The notes beneath the pieces are model-generated. The model did no database searches. It was not told where the DNA came from and was given only the letters and a program-made list of their open reading frames with translations. From a virus, in the IMG/VR virus record IMGVR_UViG_3300042691_008312, positions 1 through 21,003 of that record: a DNA stretch of 21,003 nucleotides. One strand, written 5' to 3'. Positions 17,841 to 21,003 of this stretch are shown here, one piece after another; the first letter of the stretch is position 1; each line of letters starts with the position of its first letter. Both the position numbers and the translations under genes were made by a program.

Positions 17841-18775
17841 ACGATCCTAAACTTAAAGAAGAGGAACTAGCCGTAAAGGAAGAGCAGGACGGTTCTGCAA
17901 CCGTTGAACTTCCTGAAGGAATGGCTCCTGAAGAGAAAGAAGAGCCTGTAGAGATGGCAGAAGGCGGTGATACGTCGGATGAAGATCATCCGGACGACAC
18001 TGACGCTATTCGGGCTGCTCGCAGGGCAAGGCGGAGGGCTAAGAAGGAGTATGTAAAGAAGACGAACGAAGAAAAAGATCGTCGTCTTGAGCTTCTTCAA
18101 AGGCAGAATAATGAGTTGATGGAGCGTTTAGCGGTTGTTGAACGCAAAACTCATTCTTCCGACCTTGCAAGGTTAGATAAAGCGATTGAGGACGAAGAAC
18201 TACGGCTTCAATATGCTCTAGCGAAAATGAGGGAAGCGGGAGATCACTCAAACGGAACGGAGTTAGCTAAAGCCCAAGAGCTTTGGTATGAAACCCGCGG
18301 ACGAGTAGAGACTCTCAAACGAGCGAAAGAAGAAGCGGCAAGAGCGCAGACGCAAGAAAGCGGCGCTGTTAATCCGCAATTAGTTCGTCATGCTCAACGG
18401 TGGATGAATAGCAACCCGTGGTATGACCCAACTGGAAATGATGAAGATAGCGAGATCGCAAAAATGATTGATCAGCGTCTTCATAAAGAAGGTTGGGATC
18501 CCGGTACTGAAGAGTATTGGGATGAGCTTGACAACCGCTTGCAAAAACGCTTGCCACATCGGTATACTCAAAGTCAGGAAGAATCCACAAGGAGACGCCC
18601 TAGAAGTTTTGTAACCGGATCAGGACGCGAATCATCTCCCAGCCGCGGGGGTAATACTTTTGTTCTTGAACCCGAACAGGTTCGAGCGATGAAAGATGCG
18701 GGATTCTGGGATGACCCTGTAAAACGGGCCAAGATGATTAAACGTTATGCCGAACAATCACGGAATAGGGGTTAA
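17837..18775 (+). CDS. probable scaffolding protein
   Basis: This 312-residue protein starts at an ATG overlapping the previous stop. The N-terminus is very acidic with DGSATVELPEG (18-28), shared with the portal. An arginine-rich helix follows (RAARRARRRAKKEY), then a long coiled coil (about 75-165). A globular part has HAQRWMNSNPWYDP and YWDELDNRLQKRLPHR. The C-terminus is FVLEPEQVRAMKDAGFWDDP followed by a basic helix. Acidic tail plus coiled coil plus a short C-terminal helix-turn-helix, just upstream of the capsid genes, is how phage scaffolds look. It would template prohead assembly and then leave. No catalytic motif for a maturation protease is seen. Confidence 0.65.
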   Translation: MNDPKLKEEELAVKEEQDGSATVELPEGMAPEEKEEPVEMAEGGDTSDEDHPDDTDAIRAARRARRRAKKEYVKKTNEEKDRRLELLQRQNNELMERLAVVERKTHSSDLARLDKAIEDEELRLQYALAKMREAGDHSNGTELAKAQELWYETRGRVETLKRAKEEAARAQTQESGAVNPQLVRHAQRWMNSNPWYDPTGNDEDSEIAKMIDQRLHKEGWDPGTEEYWDELDNRLQKRLPHRYTQSQEESTRRRPRSFVTGSGRESSPSRGGNTFVLEPEQVRAMKDAGFWDDPVKRAKMIKRYAEQSRNRG

Positions 18776-18779
18776 CCAA

Positions 18780-19319
18780 ATGGATTCACGCCTTAAGAAA
18801 TCTCTCAACGCCGGTGGACGCGAAACTCGCGCAAGTGAGGACGCCAGCCGGTCGTCAGTGGAAGATTCTTTCCATTCAGCGCAGGAACGTCGCAAGATGT
18901 GGAGCGATGAGTGGACGCAGTCAGCACTCCCAAAAACCCCGGAGATCCCGGGATGGCATATTTGCTGGCTTTCGACCACCAACAGTTACGACAGTATTGA
19001 TAAGCGGATGCGGCTTGGGTATGTACCTGTGAAAGCAGAAGAGATCCCCGGGTTTGAAAATTACCGCGTAAAAGCTGGCGAGAACACTGGTTTTATCTCA
19101 TGCAACGAGATGGTCTTGTACAAGATTCCTATGGAGTTGTATCAGGATGTCATGTTGCATATGCACCATCAGCTTCCGATGGAGGAAGCCGAGAAGGTTC
19201 GGTATCAAGCTGAACAGGCTCAGGGTCGAGATAGCCGAGGCAGGTCTCTCGGTGAGGTCGAGGGTGAAGGTTTTGGGATGCTGGACGAACAAGTCAAAAC
19301 GCCCGTATTTCATGGGTAA
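18780..19319 (+). CDS. unknown head-region protein
   Basis: I chose ATG 18780, behind GGGG of the previous stop region; the frame is open upstream inside the scaffold-like gene. The 179-residue product has a disordered, charged N-terminus, then EIPGWHICWLSTTNSYDSID, KRMRLGYVPVKAEEIPGFEN, and SCNEMVLYKIPMELYQDVML, ending in an acidic tail with GEVEGEGFGM. The core 'WHxCWLSTTNxxDSIxKRxxLGYxPVxxEEIPGFE' is one I recognise from head gene clusters of related phages, without a known role. It may be a minor capsid or assembly protein. Confidence 0.72.
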   Translation: MDSRLKKSLNAGGRETRASEDASRSSVEDSFHSAQERRKMWSDEWTQSALPKTPEIPGWHICWLSTTNSYDSIDKRMRLGYVPVKAEEIPGFENYRVKAGENTGFISCNEMVLYKIPMELYQDVMLHMHHQLPMEEAEKVRYQAEQAQGRDSRGRSLGEVEGEGFGMLDEQVKTPVFHG

Positions 19320-19336
19320 CCATTAAGGAGCTTGCA

Positions 19337-19960
19337 ATGTCTGCAACTAGTGCTCCGTTTGGCCTGCGTCCCGCGTTTCACCCGAGCGGTCTGGATCGCG
19401 CACAGGCGCTTGCCAACGGTATTCAAGCAGTTTCGACCAGCGGAAATGTTTCTGCTGGCTATGCGTCCAACATCCTGAAGGGCCAGCCGGTCAAGATGGA
19501 TACGGGCGGTTATATTGTCGTCGCCGGTGCTGGTGATGCGTTCCTCGGAGCTTTTGCTGGCGTCGAGTGGACGGATGCTACTGGCCGTCGTCGTGTTTCT
19601 AACTACTGGCCTGCCAACGAGTCGTTCCAAGTTGGTTCGGTTGTCGCCTATTTCTACAGCGATCCCAGCATCGTTTACGAGATTCAGGCTGACGGTTCGT
19701 TGCTCCAGACCTCGATTGGTGATGAGGCCGACCTGAGCAACACCACGGACGGTTCGACGACCACGGGTCTGTCGCAAGCCACGCTGTCCACCTCGCTGGT
19801 GGGTGCTAACGGCGAAGCGCAGATGCGTATCGTTGATATTGCTCCATATCCGGACAACGACTGGGGCGATAACTTTGTAATCGTTCGCGCCACTATTGCT
19901 CAACATCAATACGGCCAGATTCGTGTAGCTACCACGAATTACTCGCCGATTGCCGTATAA
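19337..19960 (+). CDS. probable capsid decoration/head-stabilising protein
   Basis: Start ATG 19337 follows AAGGAG (19325-19330) by 6 bases. The 207-residue product opens SATSAPFGLRPAFHPSGLDR and is rich in beta strands, glycine, serine and threonine (AFLGAFAGVEWTDATGRRRV, VGSVVAYFYSDPSIVYEIQA). The start 'SATSAPFGLRP' and the 'FLGVFxGVEYTDxxGRxxxSNxWP' block are features of abundant virion proteins lying immediately before the capsid gene. Decoration proteins bind capsid trimers after expansion. The assignment is from position and composition, not from a catalytic motif. Confidence 0.65.
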   Translation: MSATSAPFGLRPAFHPSGLDRAQALANGIQAVSTSGNVSAGYASNILKGQPVKMDTGGYIVVAGAGDAFLGAFAGVEWTDATGRRRVSNYWPANESFQVGSVVAYFYSDPSIVYEIQADGSLLQTSIGDEADLSNTTDGSTTTGLSQATLSTSLVGANGEAQMRIVDIAPYPDNDWGDNFVIVRATIAQHQYGQIRVATTNYSPIAV

Positions 19961-19973
19961 GGAGGGCTAAGTC

Positions 19974-20888
19974 ATGGCAGCCCCGATGCGTAGTACCGAC
20001 TTTCGTTCCATCGTCGAACCAATTCTGAACGAATGTTTCGACGGCGTTTACGATCAACGGACGGACGAATGGTCACGAGTCTTCCGCGAACAGGAAGGCA
20101 TTCCCCGCAACTATCACGAAGAGCCGGTTCTGTACGGCTTCGGCGCGGCTCCCCAGCTTCCTGATGGCACCCCGGTGACCTATCAGCAGGGTGGTGTGCT
20201 GTTCCTGAAGCGGTACGTCTACAAGGTCTACGGTCTTGCCTTCGCGCTGACCAAGGTTCTTGTTGAGGACGGTGATCACATCCGTATCGGTCAGGTGTAT
20301 GCGCGTCATCTGGCTCAGTCGCTGATTGAGACCAAAGAGACGCTGTCGGCTAACGTTCTGAACCGCGCCTTCAACTCGTCCTATCCGGGCGGTGACGGCG
20401 TGTCGCTGAACAGCGCGTCGCACCCGATTGTCAACGGCACGTTCTCGAACCTGCTGACGACCGCGGCGGTTCTGTCGCAGACTTCTCTGGAGCAGATGCT
20501 GATCCAGATTCGTCAGGCGGTGGACAACAATGGCAAGAAGATTCGTCTGGTTCCCCGCCAACTGGTTGTGGCTCCGGGCAACGTCTTCCAAGCCGAGGTT
20601 CTGCTCAAGTCCGTGCTGCGTGCTGGCAACGCGAACAACGACATCAACCCGATCAAGTCCATCGGACTGCTGGATGAGGGTGCTGCCGTTCTGTCGCGTC
20701 TGACCAGTGCTACGGCATGGTGGGTGCAGACCGATGCGCCGGAAGGTATGAAGCTGATGATGCGCCGTCGTCTGGAGAAGACGATGGAAGGTGACTTTGA
20801 GACCGACACCATGCGGTACAAGGCCACCGAGCGTTATGACGTTGGCTTCACCGATCCACGCGCCATGTACGGCACGCCCGGCGTCTAA
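19974..20888 (+). CDS. major capsid protein, HK97 fold (Mu gpT-like group)
   Basis: Start ATG 19974 follows GGAGG (19961-19965). The 304-residue protein has an N-terminal arm (MRSTDFRSIVEPILNECFDG), then KRYVYKVYGLAFALTKVLVE (E-loop region), a long spine-like helix (YARHLAQSLIETKETLSANV), then RLVPRQLVVAPGNVFQAEVL and a final GDFETDTMRYKATERYDVGF that closes the axial domain. This agrees with the Mu-type major head subunit group. It assembles into the icosahedral shell. No N-terminal scaffolding delta domain is visible, consistent with a separate scaffold upstream. Confidence 0.85.
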   Translation: MAAPMRSTDFRSIVEPILNECFDGVYDQRTDEWSRVFREQEGIPRNYHEEPVLYGFGAAPQLPDGTPVTYQQGGVLFLKRYVYKVYGLAFALTKVLVEDGDHIRIGQVYARHLAQSLIETKETLSANVLNRAFNSSYPGGDGVSLNSASHPIVNGTFSNLLTTAAVLSQTSLEQMLIQIRQAVDNNGKKIRLVPRQLVVAPGNVFQAEVLLKSVLRAGNANNDINPIKSIGLLDEGAAVLSRLTSATAWWVQTDAPEGMKLMMRRRLEKTMEGDFETDTMRYKATERYDVGFTDPRAMYGTPGV

Positions 20889-20912
20889 GTAACCAAGAAC
20901 TGGAGTTAAATC

Positions 20913-21003
20913 ATGTCCCTGACTAATTTCCCGAATGGGATTACTAGTTTTGGGGTGCCGGTTCTTGGAACCATCGGCGGTCTTCCGTTCACTGGGAACT
21001 ACT
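20913..21003 (+). CDS. unknown virion protein, 3' truncated
   Basis: ATG 20913 follows GGAG (20902-20905) by 7 bases and stays open to the window edge. The 30 visible residues begin MSLTNFPNGITSFGVPVLGT and end with GGLPFTGNY. Glycine-, phenylalanine- and proline-rich starts of this form are usual for virion proteins encoded right after the capsid gene. The rest of the gene lies outside the window, so the family cannot be given. Confidence 0.7.
   Translation, partial: MSLTNFPNGITSFGVPVLGTIGGLPFTGNY

Noticed and set aside
1-21003. CRISPR array, insertion sequence, integrase or toxin-antitoxin pair
   Set aside because: No regularly spaced repeats of CRISPR size, no transposase or recombinase motifs, and no recognisable toxin-antitoxin pair were seen on either strand.

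Overview
The window is a fragment of a double-stranded DNA tailed bacteriophage (Caudoviricetes), not host chromosome. Every supported gene is on the + strand. Genes are packed with 4-base stop/start overlaps, many are very small, and the order is replication and nuclease genes, then small early/middle genes, then packaging and head genes. Base composition is mid-range (about 50% G+C in most lines I counted), and the best-matching families are typical of phages of Proteobacteria. The host cannot be named from this sequence. No integrase, repressor or lysis gene is visible, so lifestyle is open.

Layout. (1) 1-870: four small unknown genes. The second carries an almost complete tRNA-like sequence read in frame. 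(2) 871-5036: replication and recombination block. It holds two DUF1376-type proteins, the second a replication-initiator-like protein with 7-bp iteron-like repeats inside its gene, then a DnaB/Twinkle-like helicase ATPase, small unknowns, a RusA Holliday junction resolvase, a probable PD-(D/E)XK nuclease and a Ref-like HNH nuclease. A 15-bp helix just upstream of the initiator-like gene covers its ribosome binding site. (3) 5037-7380: small unknown genes served by three copies of one phage promoter/leader cassette and a UUCG-loop terminator, ending with a 20-residue hydrophobic peptide. (4) 7381-7902: about 520 bases with no convincing gene but dense in strong helices, including a long hairpin with a T-run and a possible loop-loop pseudoknot. 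This is the best candidate here for an undescribed element, a phage structured RNA. (5) 7903-10052: zinc-ribbon peptide, small and large terminase. (6) 10100-14566: a 1488-residue multidomain protein whose base composition changes in blocks and which carries repeated (K/D)GG-x-V motifs near the block edges. It ends in a ParB/Srx-like motif. (7) 14568-21003: portal, small proteins, phage GroES-like co-chaperonin, scaffold-like protein, unknown head-region protein, decoration-like protein, major capsid protein, and the start of another virion protein.

How it works together (inference). The replication block would load a helicase at an origin inside the initiator-like gene and resolve replication or recombination intermediates with RusA, Ref and the PD-(D/E)XK enzyme. 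The large RNA region sits where early/middle expression passes to packaging and structural genes, so a transcription-control role is possible. The head genes follow the order portal, scaffold, decoration, capsid, with a phage co-chaperonin placed to assist capsid folding. The giant protein between terminase and portal may be a virion-associated or injected multidomain protein, but its role is not shown by the sequence.
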